Assembly (NCBI GenBank): GCA_032164245.1
Contig: JAVMKO010000001.1
Span: 20,311,603 to 20,375,602 of the forward strand
DNA: 64,000 bases
Source: Sternotherus odoratus
Lineage: Eukaryota; Chordata; Testudines; Kinosternidae
Reading direction: 5' to 3'
Position numbers and translations under genes: made by a program. The notes below the pieces were generated by a model. It saw only the letters and a list, made by a program, of their open reading frames with translations. It did no database searches and was not told the origin of the DNA. Below, piece after piece: positions 51,601-63,049 of this stretch; within the stretch, counting starts at the first letter, position 1; each line of letters starts with the position of its first letter.

Positions 51601-52539
51601 TCTATATCTATAAAGTCAAATGGTGTATGCGTGTGTGTATGCGTGTATATACGTGCACTTACTCCTTCCACACCGTTTGAGCTAGAGACTTGAAATTTGG
51701 TACAGTTATAGGTCTTAGGGTCCTAATCATGGTAAGAGTCGAAAATTTTTCAAATCTCACCTCTGACGCCCCCCAGGGGTGAAATTCTTTAAAGGCCAAT
51801 CACATCAGCTGGGCAGCTGCTGTTCTCTGTGACATAGTTATGATGTCATAATACCCCCTCCAATGGACCCCACACTCGCTCAGCTGTCTGCCACCTCCCC
51901 ACCTCCGACGGACCCGAGTTGGGTTTGGTCGGAGGGTAAGTGAGGTAGGGGTGTCGGGTTTGGTCGGGGGGGTGAGGTGCGGGTGTCGGGTTTGGTCGGG
52001 GGGTTAAGTGAGCTGGGGGTGTTGGGTTTGGTCTGGGGGGGGTGGGAAGGTGTCGGGGTGGATGAGGGGTGGGTGTTGAGGTTGGTCAGGGGGTGTTTGG
52101 TTTGGTGGGGGGGTAAGGTGCGGGTGGTGAGTTTGGTTGGGGGGGTGAGGAGGGGGATCGGGGTTGGTCGAGGGGTAAGTGAGGTGTGGGTGTCGGGTTT
52201 GTTTGTGGTGGTAGGTAGGGGTGTCGGGTTTTGTTGGGGGGGAAAGTGAGATGGGTGTGTCAGGTTTGGGCTATGGGAGGTGAGGTGTGGGTGTTGGTCA
52301 GGGGGTGTTGGCAGGGGGGTGACGTGGGGGTGTTGGGTTTGGGTGTGGGGGGGAAATGTGAGTTGGGGTTGGTCGAGGGGTAAGTGAGGTGGGGGTGTCG
52401 GGTTTGGTCGGGGGGGTGAGGTGGGGGTGTCAGGTTTGCTCTCTGCGCCCTCCCCCCTCCAACAGACCCCACACTCGCTCAGCTCTCTGGCCCCTCCCCA
52501 CCTCCGACGGACCCGAGCAACGCCGGGTATTTTCGCTAG
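51601..52539 (+). mobile_element. Non-autonomous Helitron, subfamily B copy 2
   Basis: The 5' TCTATATCTATAAAGTC starts at about 51601 (A before it). The 3' hairpin ACCCG-AGCAACGC-CGGGT is followed by ATTTTCG and CTAG at 52536-52539, then T. The conserved 5' block (51620-51850) matches subfamily B copy 1 (GTTTGAGCTAGAGACTTG; GTGACATAGTTATGATGTC). The interior is a G-rich minisatellite on + (51910-52440). No Rep/helicase ORF; the 228-codon minus-strand frame is a proline-rich artefact. Confidence 0.82.
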
Positions 52540-52724
52540 TTTATTATAAGCAAAAGAATTTTTCATTTGTTATCAGGCACTTGAGGGGATGACTGCTTGA
52601 ATTATTCACAAGTGTCATCATTTTTCTCTGCTTCCTTAATATAGAGGGAATTCAAATTCAATTGAAATGAAATAGTAAGAATCAGAAATTGTTAGCATGA
52701 GGTCATTTAGACTGTTGCCTACAA

Positions 52725-53149
52725 CAGTGGTCCCCAACCTTTTGATCACCGCGGACCGGTCAACGCGGGCGAGTCATGCTTGCGGCCCGGGGGGGTGATT
52801 TTAATTTTTCAATCTGCGCGGCGGACCGTTGTATGTCCGCCGAAAACCCGCAGAATGCAGTCGCTCACCTACAATTTTTTTATTTCGGTGCGGGGGGCTC
52901 TTGTGTGTCCGCCGAAAAGCCGCAAGAAACGGCGGGAAAGCCGCAAAATGCGGAAGTGATGCCGGACCGGACGATGCAGAGTGGGAAGGGAAGGCAGCAC
53001 GGAGCGGAACGCGGCCGCGCGGACGATGCAGAGTGGGAAGCCGCCGGATGTGGAAGGGAAGGTGGCCCGGAGCGGAACGCGGCCGCGGCCCGGTACCAAA
53101 TGCTCCACGGACCGGTACCGGTCCGCGGACCGGGGGTTGGGGACCACTG
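52725..53149 (+). mobile_element. Complete hAT MITE, CpG-rich, perfect 8-bp duplication
   Basis: The termini CAGTGGTCCCCAACC (from 52725) and its inverse GGTTGGGGACCACTG (to 53149) are perfect over 15 bp. The 8-bp target duplication GCCTACAA at 52717-52724 and 53150-53157 is perfect. The 425-bp interior is GC-rich with many CpGs and a partial internal duplication (ACGATGCAGAGTGGGAAG at 52972 and 53024). It has no transposase; the 135-codon frames are composition artefacts. Confidence 0.92.
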
Positions 53150-53157
53150 GCCTACAA

Positions 53158-53529
53158 TATATGCAGGTGTTGCATTTGGTTGAGTGCCCCCCTGTTGGAC
53201 ACTCTTGAGACTGCTCTGAGGGGATCCAAATGCTGAATCCCATGTGCCTTTAGCTTGTTGGGGCTAGGCAGAGTTTAGGCACTATCTCTGGCTTTGAGCC
53301 TCCAGGCACACACTCCAGGTGTAGGCATTGGGTATGACACCCCTCTTGGCAGTGGGAACCCTGTGGTCCAATTGCCTAGGCCCTGAAACTCCTCCAAGCC
53401 CCTTCAGCAGCTCTTGCACAGTCTGCAGAATCCCACTGAAGGTGTGAGCCTTCTGCTTTACAAAGGGATTCCCCAAATGGTCGCAGCAGGTGCTTTGTTT
53501 CAGTCTAATCTCAAGTGACCCATGTAGGG
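53158..53529. other. Intronic sequence
   Basis: Moderately GC-rich, with no family recognised. Confidence 0.35.
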
Positions 53530-53790
53530 GGACTTCTTCCACCATTTCACTTGGAAAACAATTCTACAGCCTGACCATTAAGAAATACTTCCTGGTGTTT
53601 GGCCCAATATTTTATTTGCTCAGTTTCAACCCATTGCTCCTACTTGTATCTCCTGGGACCACCCTAAACAATATTTCTTCCTCCTGGTTGTTTGGCCTTT
53701 CAGATATTTAAAGGGAACAGTTGCATAAACTCTCCTGCTGTCATGGAGGCAAGCTTTACACACTGTGATCTTTAAGCTATTTCCAAAAAA
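53530..53790 (-). mobile_element. Old CR1/L3-like LINE 3' relic
   Basis: The minus strand keeps a typical CR1/L3 3'-tail word order (plus-strand CAATTCTACAGCCTGACCAT, AAGAAATACTTCCTGGTGTT, CAGATATTTAAAGGGAACAG). About 260 bp, non-coding and decayed. Confidence 0.5.
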
Positions 53791-55966
53791 TCAATCTGTC
53801 TAGCCCATTCGTCATTTTTGTTCCTTTTTCCTGATTTTTCTCTCCTGTTTGTTACCCTGTTTTTAGTAGTAAGATAAGCAGAATTGTGTGCAATGTACTG
53901 TATTAGGTGTACACTCACCAATAGGTCCTGGTACTGCACCTATCAAGGCTGTATATTCACTGTCATTAGGAGAGTGACACTCTGTCAACTGTTTACCTTC
54001 TCTCATCACCTTCATTTAGAGAAACCCCCAGTATCTTGACTCCATTGCAAGGGCATCAGGTGAGGGAGCAGAAGAGACAAAACTGAGGGAGAAAATGGAG
54101 AGGTAAGGGGGGAAATGCAAAAAATTTCAGGTGAAATTAAGGGACAAAGGGCTTTAGTGGAGAAAATAAAATGAAATATTTAAGAGGGATGGACAATAAC
54201 AGAAAATTTACTTTCAAAGAAAATATAGATGGTGAAAAAAGGAAGAAAAGATTTAGGATGATTACTAATAAGAATAAATAAGAGGAGGAAATAAAGAGAA
54301 AAATAGAAACCAAAAGTTGTTACAACAGGAAATTTGCCTTTTTCAGTATTTGAATACTGGCTTATAGGTGGATTGATTATTTATAGCAGAACAATATTCT
54401 GAGAAATTCTCCCACCTTTAAACAGGAAGGACGTGCTGCCCCCTTCCCAGCGCTTGCCTGTATCCCACAGATCACCCGCACCCTGTCTGCTACTATCAGG
54501 GATCTCTGTGCATGCCCAGTGTATCCCACCCAAGACAGGAGCACTATAGCTGCTTCCCTTGTGGGAATACTGAGGGTTCTGAATGAAGAGAGGTTAAATG
54601 GCTGACACACAGGGATATTGGCTATTGTGTTATTTACTGATGATACATTACATGCTTTTGCTTGCTCCCACAGTATACCATATTGGTGGAAAATCATATT
54701 CCCCTTCACCTCTTCACCCAACAGAATTACTCTGTTTACTCTTTTGCTGAAGTTATCTTTTTCCTACAAGGCCCCACTGATTCAAAGTGCTTGTTCGATG
54801 TTCTCTCATTCCTTATTTCCATTACAATAACTTTGAGCAACCCCTGATGGAACTATATTTCCTCTTTCCTTTCCCCATACTGTATATTCTTTCTTCCCCC
54901 ACTCCCTTCAGGAACTGTGCTCTTTTGTACCAGGTGTACTTGATGACTTTCAGAATTCCCCAGTCTCGTTGCACATTCATGGCTTGCAGTGTTTTCTCAC
55001 AATGGACCATTATGTCTAGGTTCCTTAATTCCCCCAAAGCTTTCTTGAAGTTTAATATATATCAGTTCAGTGAACCCATTCCTTCGTAAGTTGAATTTAA
55101 TTAGCTTATCATCATCTTCACTGAATTTCCCAATTACCAGTACATGTTCAGTTAATTCTTCCATATTGTTGATTATCTAATCATATCTATCTATCTAATC
55201 TATCTATCTATCTACTAATATGGCTCCCATCTCTCTAGTATCATTCCCCCTTGCTAATTTAGAAGCCTGTATTTAGAAGTTGTATTTGCGACTCAACAGA
55301 CATTTGGATTGTGGGTCCCCCATGATCCCTGAGTACACTAGCCTAACTGAAATTGAGCATTCTTCAGCTGTAATTGGAGAGTGAGGGTAGCAATTACAAT
55401 AAACTGATATAGTTCAGTAAAATAGACATCAGTGAGATTGAGATGATATTGCTTTTGAGGAATGGCAATAAAATAAGATTTCAGACATATGTGTGGAAAA
55501 GGAACTGCATTTGAGCACTTTGTCTCCTGAAGTCAAAATCAAATAATTTAAGCTCTCGACAAATCCAATTTGCTCTCATAGATACCTGCACTTCTTTTCT
55601 CAAAGCAAAACGATTTTTGAGCTTCAGAGCAGAATGCGGAATAAAAACAAAAAATGAGAATTTAAATGAATGGAAAACACTAAAAGGATTGGGATGGACT
55701 TTGGCTTTCATTGTGTTAAACTTTGTCATAAAAGAAATGGAGACAAAATATTCTAAAAGGCACAACCTAAGAAAAATTATGCTTTATTTTTGGATATGTA
55801 TCTTTCTTTCTGGAAAAGGTCCGGAGTTTGACTAATAAACTGTTGTTGAATCTGGATGTAATAGGAACAGTTTCATAGTAGAAGAAAATAAAATAAGATA
55901 TAGTGTGGTTCCTATTCATTTATAAAACATTATGTTAAGGCCCCAATTGTCAAGTTGCTCACATTG
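53791..55966. other. Intronic sequence with TATC microsatellite
   Basis: AT-rich and purine-rich (54080-54330). (ATCT)n at about 55178-55214. Nothing else recognised. Confidence 0.4.
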
Positions 55967-56200
55967 AACTTGCGCCTTGTCTACACTAGACAGTGTTGCT
56001 GATATAGATATATTATCAAACCTTACTAGTGGAGATGTATCCTATACTTGCAACAGAATTATTTTGCTGGTATGACTTATACCAGTTCCTTGAACAAAAT
56101 AAGCTCTACTGGCAAAAAAAAGTACTGTTGCCAATATAGCTATGTCAGTTAGCTATAAAGTGTCTGTATCGGGGCTTCTTCCAGCATAGTCTTGACGATT
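55967..56200 (+). mobile_element. MITE (GCCTTGTCTACACTAG terminus), one end
   Basis: Starts TGCGCCTTGTCTACACTAGA with the characteristic interior (GCTGGTATGACTTATACCAG; TTGCCAATATAGCTATGTCAG). The right terminus is lost near 56170-56200. No ORF. Confidence 0.6.
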
Positions 56201-56244
56201 AGGGGTGTGATTTTTTTAAATGTAGGCCAGGCCTCGGACATCTC

Positions 56245-56420
56245 ACAGTGAAGGGAACTGAAGGCTTGTCTATGCAGTGTGGTACTGCACATAAGTGGGG
56301 CGTAAATTCTACTGCACACTAAAGTATTGTGCATTATATGGCCCATGTAGACCCTATTGGTGCGCTTTAAGAGTTCTCTAGTGAATGTTATTTCAAACAG
56401 CACTATGTTAACACACAATA
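56245..56420 (+). mobile_element. MITE fragment (GGCTTGTCTATGCAG terminus)
   Basis: Left end AAGGCTTGTCTATGCAGTGT, then ACTGCACACTAAAGTATTGTG and TTAAGAGTTCTCTAGTG. Related to the fragment at 11879. The opposite end is not found. Confidence 0.5.
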
Positions 56421-57235
56421 GGGAACTTTTAGTGCATGTCAGCAGGTCTATATGAGCCAGTTAGACTGAAGGAACTAAATTCAGCAGCAGCTGTTTCTTC
56501 CGCCTCCCCCATACTCTTCTCTGCACTACACTTTTCTTCAGAAATGTGCATGTTTACATCCATTTGAGGCAGAGATATGGATGCTGCTGTAGCTGCCAGT
56601 TCACCTGCACTCAGGCATCTCCTCACCACTCACATCTCCACTGGGCCAGAAGGTTCACCATGAACATTTGTGTCTATGTATCTCAGGAGAACTCCTTCCT
56701 GCTTAGATAGAAAAGCTTCCTTTGCTTGCTTTCCTTTCCTGAATGCTGCCCCAGAGGGGCGTTTTCTTCTTTCACTCATGACTGCTATTCTGTGCCAGCT
56801 ATAGTGGCTCTCAACACTCAATTGAAGGGGACAAATAAGCAGGCTGGTAGCAGGGCCCGAGTGAGGGAAGATACCAGCGTCTTAAGGGCCTAACTGGCTC
56901 CTACTACTTCACTTGACTGCCTGTTCTCCTCAAGTGGGTTCAGGGAAGCAGCAGGAAACTGGAAGCTCCCTGAGAAGCTGGTGTTAATCAGTACAGGCTC
57001 TTAGGGGTATTAGAGAGGTAAAGAGGCTCTTCCTCCCCTCTCTCCCTGAAGCTCCTGCTGCTTTCTTTTATACCCTCTCACCTCTTTGCCTGCCTGCCTG
57101 TTACGTTTCTTGTGCCCTCCTTCCTCCAGCACAGCACTCCACCATCTCTGTGCATCTAGAGCAGAGAGAATACCTATGTCCCAGCAGCAGACACAAATTT
57201 CTATACTCTGGGTCCTGCTGGTGCCTCCCCCTCCC
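56421..57235. other. Intronic sequence
   Basis: No recognised family. ORFs of 60-80 codons lack motifs. Confidence 0.35.
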
Positions 57236-57305
57236 CCCCTCCCCCCCCCCCAGTCTGGCACCTGAGGCGGCCACCTCAGTTTGCCTCATTATAAGGCCAG
57301 CCCTG
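57236..57305 (-). mobile_element. hAT terminus fragment (CAGGGCTGGCC type)
   Basis: On the minus strand it begins CAGGGCTGGCCTTATAATGA and runs through GAGGTGGCCGCCTCAGGTGC into a G run (C run on +, 57237-57251). The CAGGGCYRRCC end resembles that of the hAT at 59405. Only one terminus is present. Confidence 0.5.
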
Positions 57306-57319
57306 ATGAGTCCTTGTGT

Positions 57320-57670
57320 GACTAGAGCATAGGTGCCAACTTTCTCCGGTGCCGGTGGGTGCTTGGGACCATCCTGTCCCCACCCCGCCCCACCTCCACC
57401 CCTTCCCTGACCCCATTCCAACCCCTTCTCCAAAGTTCACACCCCGGCACCACCTCCTCTCCTGAGCATGCCACATTCCTCCTCCTCCCCCCTCCCTCCC
57501 AGCCACACAAAACAGCTGTTTCGTGGCACAAGTGCTGGGAGCTAGGGGGGAAAGTGGGCACGCGGCACACTCAGGGGAGGAGGAGGAGGCAGAGGTGAGC
57601 TGGGGAGGGGGGCGGGGAGCACCCTCCTATTTTTCCCTATCGGTGCTCCAGCCCCAGAGCACTCACAGAC
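57320..57670 (-). repeat. GC-rich interspersed repeat (copy 2, inverted)
   Basis: The + strand starts TAGGTGCCAACTTTCTCCGG and ends around GGTGCTCCAGCCCCAGAGC. Inverted, this equals the end and start of the copy at 36630-36990. The long purine/pyrimidine-skewed interior generates many spurious ORFs. Confidence 0.6.
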
Positions 57671-57683
57671 ACGGATCCTATGG

Positions 57684-57806
57684 ACCAGGGAGATTGAAGT
57701 GTTTTCCTGCTGGTTTTTGAATGTTATGATTCTTGTTGTCAGATTTGTGCCCATTTATTCTTTTGCGTAGAGACTGTCCGGTTTGGCCAACATACATGGC
57801 AGAGCT
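57684..57806 (-). pseudogene. GIY-YIG endonuclease fragment of a Penelope-like element
   Basis: The minus-strand frame contains AMYVGQTGQSLRKRINGHKS followed by DNKNHNIQKPAGKHFNLPG. The YVGQTGxSLRxRxxxHxSD block, and a KPxAxHFNLPGH-like motif after it, are the core and downstream signature of the GIY-YIG endonuclease of Penelope-like retroelements. Only about 40 codons survive; the upstream RT and downstream tail are absent. Flanking codons in the same frame come from other sequence. No host gene is implied. Confidence 0.75.
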
Positions 57807-57887
57807 GGATCCAGCAGCTGCTCTGCAGGCAGGGGGCCCTACAGTACCCTGTGACCAAGTGGGGCCAGCAAACCCTAGCAAAAATAT

Positions 57888-57912
57888 ACTGTGTGTGTGT
57901 GTGTGTGTGTGT
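57888..57912. repeat. (GT)n microsatellite
   Basis: About 12 GT units. Confidence 0.95.
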
Positions 57913-59404
57913 CATGCCTACTCATGCATCACATCTGGCTTCTTCCGGGGGGGGGGAGGGGGTCCAGCTACTGGTGGTACATCTATTGGTGCCTCCCATG
58001 AGGCTGAAGCTCTGACCCCTGGCAGATACACCCCAGCTCTTGAAATTCTGAAGATTGTTGTATGTGGTTCAGAAAGTCAGTAAATGTGGCCACCGATTGG
58101 CATTTATTCAGTCATATCTAAACAGCCTGACATAATTTGGGTGGCATGGAATGTAAAGAAAAGTGAGAAAAACAGGCCTGAGGATTATTGATCAGGCAGA
58201 TTTAGGTGTTTGGGAGCAGGGTAGTACATTCTCTCCTCTCCATATCATAAAGCTGTCAACAAAACTGTCATGCTATCTGAATTTGTAGTTATAGTGTACT
58301 CAAGTCAGCTAATGGAGCTAGCTGGATCCAGTTTGAAGATCTTTATTTGCAGTCTATGAGGTACCCTGAAATCAATGAGGTGAGGTTGGGAAAGATGCTT
58401 TAGTATGAATTATCAAATGGGGTCTTAATACAGCCTGTTCAATCTGCAAATTTGAAATCAGAGCTGCCAAGAAATACATTTGAAATAAAAACATATTAAG
58501 TAAGTTGTCTCATTGCATATGTTAGTGATTACTGTCATGAGAATGATAACACTACTTCTGGCATCTGCCAGTCTTGTACTTTTATTCTACTATTTTAACT
58601 AGGTTCCATTCTACTCCATATTCTAGTAATTTGCTAGCTTTGCATAACAATCTTGTGAATATTCATTCAAATATTTAAATGAACTTATTTTGACTGTTCT
58701 TGTGATCACACCCCATTTAGAATTCTGTGAGTTATGCTCAACATAACAGAAACATGCCATGTGACCTGTCTATCCAAACCAAAATTACTAAACGCAGCTC
58801 AGAACTTGAATACAAATGCTTGCAATGAACTTTCCATGCACTATCCACAGTATACAAATGACTCATATAAAGTATTCACCAAATAAATTTACAAAAATTA
58901 ATTAATTTGAGAAATCATAAGCTGTTTGCAGACACCTGCAAATAGAAAAGAGGCAAAAATGGTTTAATATATTAATTGCTACCGAATATGCACCTAGCAC
59001 TAAAGGAATTGTTAAAGGACTACGCCTTGCCGTCAGTGTTTAAGAGGAACTCTCAATTTTCTTCAAAGATTATTTAATGGGGATCATTTCCTTCAACGGG
59101 AACTTCCACTGAAACATTGATAGCATGATATGATCCATTTTTGTAGATAAGGGTAAGTGAATGATACTCGTATCACTGACTCATTATAACCAATGAAATT
59201 GCTGCATAGGAATTAGCTATAGAGTAAGGTTGTTGATTTATTGTTACCTCTGATATTGCAATGGTCTAGACTCTTGGTGTAGATACATGTCTTACTGTTT
59301 TATTATACACAGATGGAATCTGAAGGGACTGGTGCATATGGAAAGATTAAATGAGCTAAATAACTACAGTGAGCAAGTAGTCACAAAAATCACATTCAGA
59401 TATT
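57913..59404. other. Intronic sequence
   Basis: A G run lies at about 57947-57961. Otherwise AT-rich unique-looking DNA with nothing recognised. Confidence 0.4.
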
Positions 59405-60616
59405 CAGGGCCAACCAAGGTGGGGCCAAGAGGACCATTTGGCCTGGGCCTCAAGGTCAAAGAGGGCCTCAAAATTAGCCACTTGTTAATTTTTTTGCATT
59501 TGATAAGTTTTTCAATTTTTTTATATGCACATCCCTATTGGACCAAAATGTGACACACTCTCTGAGCTTAGAGATGGAAATTTAATCAAAGAAGAGATGT
59601 AATGTGGCAAAAGATATATTTTTTTGTTAACTAATAAAAATTTTATCATATTAAAGAGTTAAAAATGTTCATAATTATTAGTAAAAATACAGCAGTTCTG
59701 TGCAAGATTAGACCGTGATGAATGTTTCTGTTCAGATCAGCTGATTATATAAACAAACCACTGCTGGTGCTGGATCGAGTATGCCTTGAAAGGTAGAGAA
59801 TTGTTACATTTTAGTATCTTTATACTTTTGCGTCTATTGACTAAGGAATTATTTATGTGTGAGAATTCATCATTATTATTTTGCTTGAGTTTTGATTAAG
59901 TGATAAGGATAATAACCTAACTGTTTCATTTTGTGTTCTTAATCAGTATTCCTTCATTTTAAGTCTTTTCAGCATTTATGTACATGTTTACAGTAGAAGA
60001 TTTCAAGTGTAGATAAGCTACTTATTTACAGCAAAATATTTCAAGTTTGGATAGGTTACATAGTGACCAGATAGATCACTATGAAGAGGAGATTTGAAAG
60101 TGGTGCAAGAAAGAGATGGTGAAAACAACAGAGTGAAGCAGGAACTAAGAGCTCAAAGCCAATAATTTCATTTCTCAAACCACTAGAAAACACACCTTAC
60201 CCAACAAACAATGCTACAGATAATGAAAACTCCACAACTGCAACAGGTGATATTTCAGTGCCAGTACCTGAACATGAGGACCGTAGTCAAGAAGGAGATA
60301 TGCCAACAGTAACAGATGCAGCAGAACATCCTGTGTATGTGGTCAACATGAAATTCATGATGTAGATCTTATGCAGCAAGAGCAATTCATGAGTACTGCA
60401 GGTTTGACTGTGACTGACATTGGAATTATTGACAAGAGTAATGCTGCCCAAATGCAATCTTTTCTTCAAATTAGTTGTTTTGAAATTCCAAGTAACATTC
60501 CATGAGATGCTGATAATCATGCTTTCTCTACTCGCCTGTTGACAAAAACTCTTCCAAATGGTGAGATCTACACAAGAGACTGGTTATGCTGGAGTATGGA
60601 AAAACAATCTCTGTAC

Positions 60617-60784
60617 TTTGTAGCACCTTAGAGACTAGTCAGTTTATTTCAGCATAAGCTTTCGTGGGCTATATCCCACTTCACAAAAGCTTATGCTGAA
60701 ATAAACTGGTTAGTCTCTAAGGTGCTACAAAGTCTTCCTCGACTTATTTACAGATACAGACTAACACGGCTGCTAATCTTAAAC
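60617..60784 (+). mobile_element. Palindromic retroposon copy B
   Basis: A 168-bp insert flanked by a perfect 12-bp duplication CAATCTCTGTAC (60605-60616 and 60785-60796). Arms at about 60617-60664 and 60685-60732 are inverted and nearly perfect, with a short spacer; the middle of each arm reads AGTTTATTTCAGC, unlike copies A and C. The tail has AGACTAACACGGCTGCTAATC. The hammerhead core is deleted (GTGGGCTATATCCCACTTCA remains). It interrupts the zinc finger of the hAT pseudogene. Confidence 0.85.
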
Positions 60785-62021
60785 CAATCTCTGTACTGTC
60801 CACCCTGCTTCATTTTGAACAAAAGTGCTACAAATGCATCTCCGATCAATCAGGATGGAGCATCAACAGAGGTTGGAGGAAGTTGAAAAACCGAATACCA
60901 TCACATGAGAGTTCAAAGTCACACAAAGAAAACTATGTTGCGTGGAAATCAGCCAATAGGGCAGCATCAGCTAAACGTTCAGTTGAGAATTTACTCTTGA
61001 CTGAGCTCTCTACATAAACTAATAACTGGACCAAACTTCATGAGCGCACCCTGAATGTCATCCTTTTTCTTTCTGAACGGGGATTGACTTTCTATGGTTC
61101 CAGTAAACCTATTGATGATCATGCAAATGGAAACTTTCTAGACATAGTTGAAATCCTCTGCAAATATCACTCACTTTTATCAGAGCATGTTGAATGTGTT
61201 TGAGAATTGCAAGCGAGTCAAAAGTGCATGCAGGTCCATTATCTTTCCACATGCATACAAAATGAGTTTATTGAGCTATGTGGGTCATTCGTACAAACAG
61301 TTCTTGATGAGATTAGAAATGCCAAGTACTTTTCAATCATTGTTGATGCCACTCCAGATTGTTCTCACAAGGAACAGACTACTATGGTTATTCGATATGT
61401 TAAGATTGCAGACAGCTCAAAAAATTCAGTTGAAGAAAGATTTACTTTGTTTGAAAATTTCATGATAAAAACTGGAAAAGAAATTGCCGCTCAAGTACTA
61501 GCAATTCTAGAAGGTTTTAAGTTAGATTTTCAAATCTGCATTGGTCAAGCCTATGACAATGAGTCCAATATGAGTGGGAAGTACAAAGGTGTACAAGCAG
61601 TTGTGCTTGAGCATAGTTCAAACTGTATTTTCTCCAGCTGTGGAAACTACACACTAAACCGTATAGGTGTTGACCGCGCTGAGTCATGCAAGGAGGCAAT
61701 TACTTACTTTGGAACTGTTCAGCAAATATATAATCTCTTCAGTAGCAGCCCACAAAGGTGAGAATTCTGAAGCAATATCTTCCTGTTTCACTGCATTGGA
61801 TGTCCAAAACTAGATGGTCTGCATGGGTTGATGGTGTTCAACCGGTTGCGCAGCATCTGAATTCATTGAGAAAGGCTTTAAATGAGCTTGAATCTTTCAA
61901 TCTCATGGCACAGACTCGAACTGAACTTCAGTCTATTCAGAAGGACATGTCCAAATTTGAATGCATTCTGATGTCATCTTTGTGGATAAAGCTACTTACA
62001 ATGATCCACCAAAGTAATCTG

Positions 62022-62217
62022 CAAAAGCGACAGAGTGTCCTGTGGCACCTTATAGACTAACAGATGTATTCAAGCATAAGCTTTCATCAGTGAATACCCA
62101 CTTTGTTGGTATTCCCCCACAAAAGCTTATGCTCTAATACATCTGTTAGTCTATAAGGTGCCACAGGACTCTTTGTTGCCTTTGCAGATCCATACTAACA
62201 CAGCTACCCCTCTGATA
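62022..62217 (+). mobile_element. Palindromic retroposon copy C
   Basis: A 196-bp insert with a 13-bp duplication, CCAAAGTAATCTG (62009-62021) and CCAAACTAATCTG (62218-62230), one mismatch. The inverted arms (about 62032-62084 and 62120-62174) share GTGGCACCTTATAGACTAAC and AGATGTATT with three or so differences. The tail reads CATACTAACACAGCTACCCC and TCTGATA. Hammerhead-like core degraded (CTTTGTT in place of CTGACGA). Removing it rejoins the hAT frame. Confidence 0.85.
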
Positions 62218-62574
62218 CCAAACTAATCTGGTAATTGAAGCATACAATGATACACTTGATGGTGAAAGGGATAACACTGAAAGTCTTATCAATGGCATTC
62301 AACAAATTTGTGAACAGTGGGATGTGATCCTGACTGAGTCCAAATTAGTAGCACAGAATATAGACATTTCATCTGAATTCTCCACTAGTTGCAACTTATC
62401 TACTGAATCCGATGCCAAGCAACATTATAGGGTCAATGTCTTCCTTGTCATCATTGACTCTATTCAGTCAGGTCTTACACATTGATTTGAGTAACTGACT
62501 AATTTGTACCCTTTTGGGATCTCTTTGGCAGTTCAACAGATTTTCTGCAGCTGAACAATTTCAGCAACAGTACA

Positions 62575-62912
62575 CCAAAATTTGCAGATGACACAAAACT
62601 ACTCAAGATAGTTAAGTCCCAGGCAGCCTGTGAAGAGCTACAAAGTGAGCTCACAAAATGGGGTGACTGGGCAATAAAATGGCAGATGAAATTTAATGTT
62701 GATAAATGCAAAGTAATGCACACTGGAAAACATAATCCTAACTATACATATACAATAATGGGATCTAAATTATCTGTTACCACTCAAAGAAATCTTGGCG
62801 TCATTGCGGATAGATCTCTGAAATCATCCACTCAACGTGCAGAAGCAGTCAGAAAAACAAACAGAATGTTGGGAATCATCAAGAAAGGGATAGATAATAA
62901 AACAGGTCTGTT
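62575..62912 (+). pseudogene. LINE reverse transcriptase fragment (CR1/L2-like clade)
   Basis: Reads KFADDTKLLKIVKSQAACEE (62579-62638), then TKWGDWAIKWQMKFNVDKCK and VMHTGKHNPNYTYTIMGSKL (62653-62772), then NLGVIADRSLKSSTQRAEAV and RKTNRMLGIIKKGIDNKT (62791-62905). FADDT contains the catalytic ADD pair. It lacks the rest of the RT and any 3' tail. It lies directly after the hAT remnant, so one of the two inserted into the other. Different from the CR1 copies elsewhere in the window. Confidence 0.78.
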
Positions 62913-63049
62913 CAAGAGCTGGAAAACCAAATCAAGGCTGAAACGATCATTTTGTTCTGAAAAATGTGTAAAGACTACCGAAGAAAGTGTTTGATGAAGA
63001 AAGTGTTTAATAAAGTGCATGAAGAAGCTAGTATGCCCAACAATTTCCC

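Larger units (their letters stand above)
59405..62520 (+). mobile_element. Degenerate autonomous hAT transposon (5' end to interrupted 3' part)
   Basis: The left end CAGGGCCAACCAAGG at 59405 has the hAT CAGGG start and the expected GGGCCTGGGCCTCAAGG-like text behind it. A long AT-rich 5' UTR leads to a transposase pseudogene at 60081. The element holds two palindromic retroposons (60617-60784 and 62022-62217) and runs into LINE sequence at about 62575. No right terminus was found, so the 3' end is lost or outside the window. Confidence 0.65.
60081..62520 (+). pseudogene. hAT transposase pseudogene (TTF zinc finger + DUF4371-like domain)
   Basis: The start ATG at 60081 gives MKRRFESGARKRW, a typical start for this hAT group. 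A low-complexity N-terminus follows (SKPIISFLKPLEN and so on). Then comes a TTF-type zinc finger: RDWLCWSMEKQSLYCPPC, with the paired HESSKSHKENYVAWKSA segment near 60903-60960; it is split by retroposon B. The catalytic-core part reads FSIIVDATPDCSHKEQ (61329-61376), GQAYDNESNMSGKYKGVQAV (61543-61602), RIGVDRAESCKEAITYFGTV and QQIYNLFSSSPQR (61660-61758), then LPVSLHWMSKTRWSAWVDGV (61776-61835). The C-terminal part (ESLINGIQQICEQWDVI; HYRVNVFLVIIDSIQSG) follows retroposon C. Several frameshifts and stops (for example 60483, 61015, 61200, 61759) kill it. The closest host relatives would be ZMYM-type DUF4371 proteins, but the context is a transposon. Confidence 0.8.

Noticed and set aside
52776..53236. 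135-codon ORFs as a gene
   Set aside because: They lie within a hAT MITE with perfect ends; CpG-rich text without domains.
57101..57598. Several ORFs of 75-110 codons
   Set aside because: Purine/pyrimidine-skewed interior of a GC-rich repeat, open on both strands, no motif.
61207..61761. 184-codon ORF as a functional ZMYM/DUF4371 host gene
   Set aside because: Frameshifts and stops on both sides, hAT-type 5' end, and retroposons inserted in the frame show a dead transposon.
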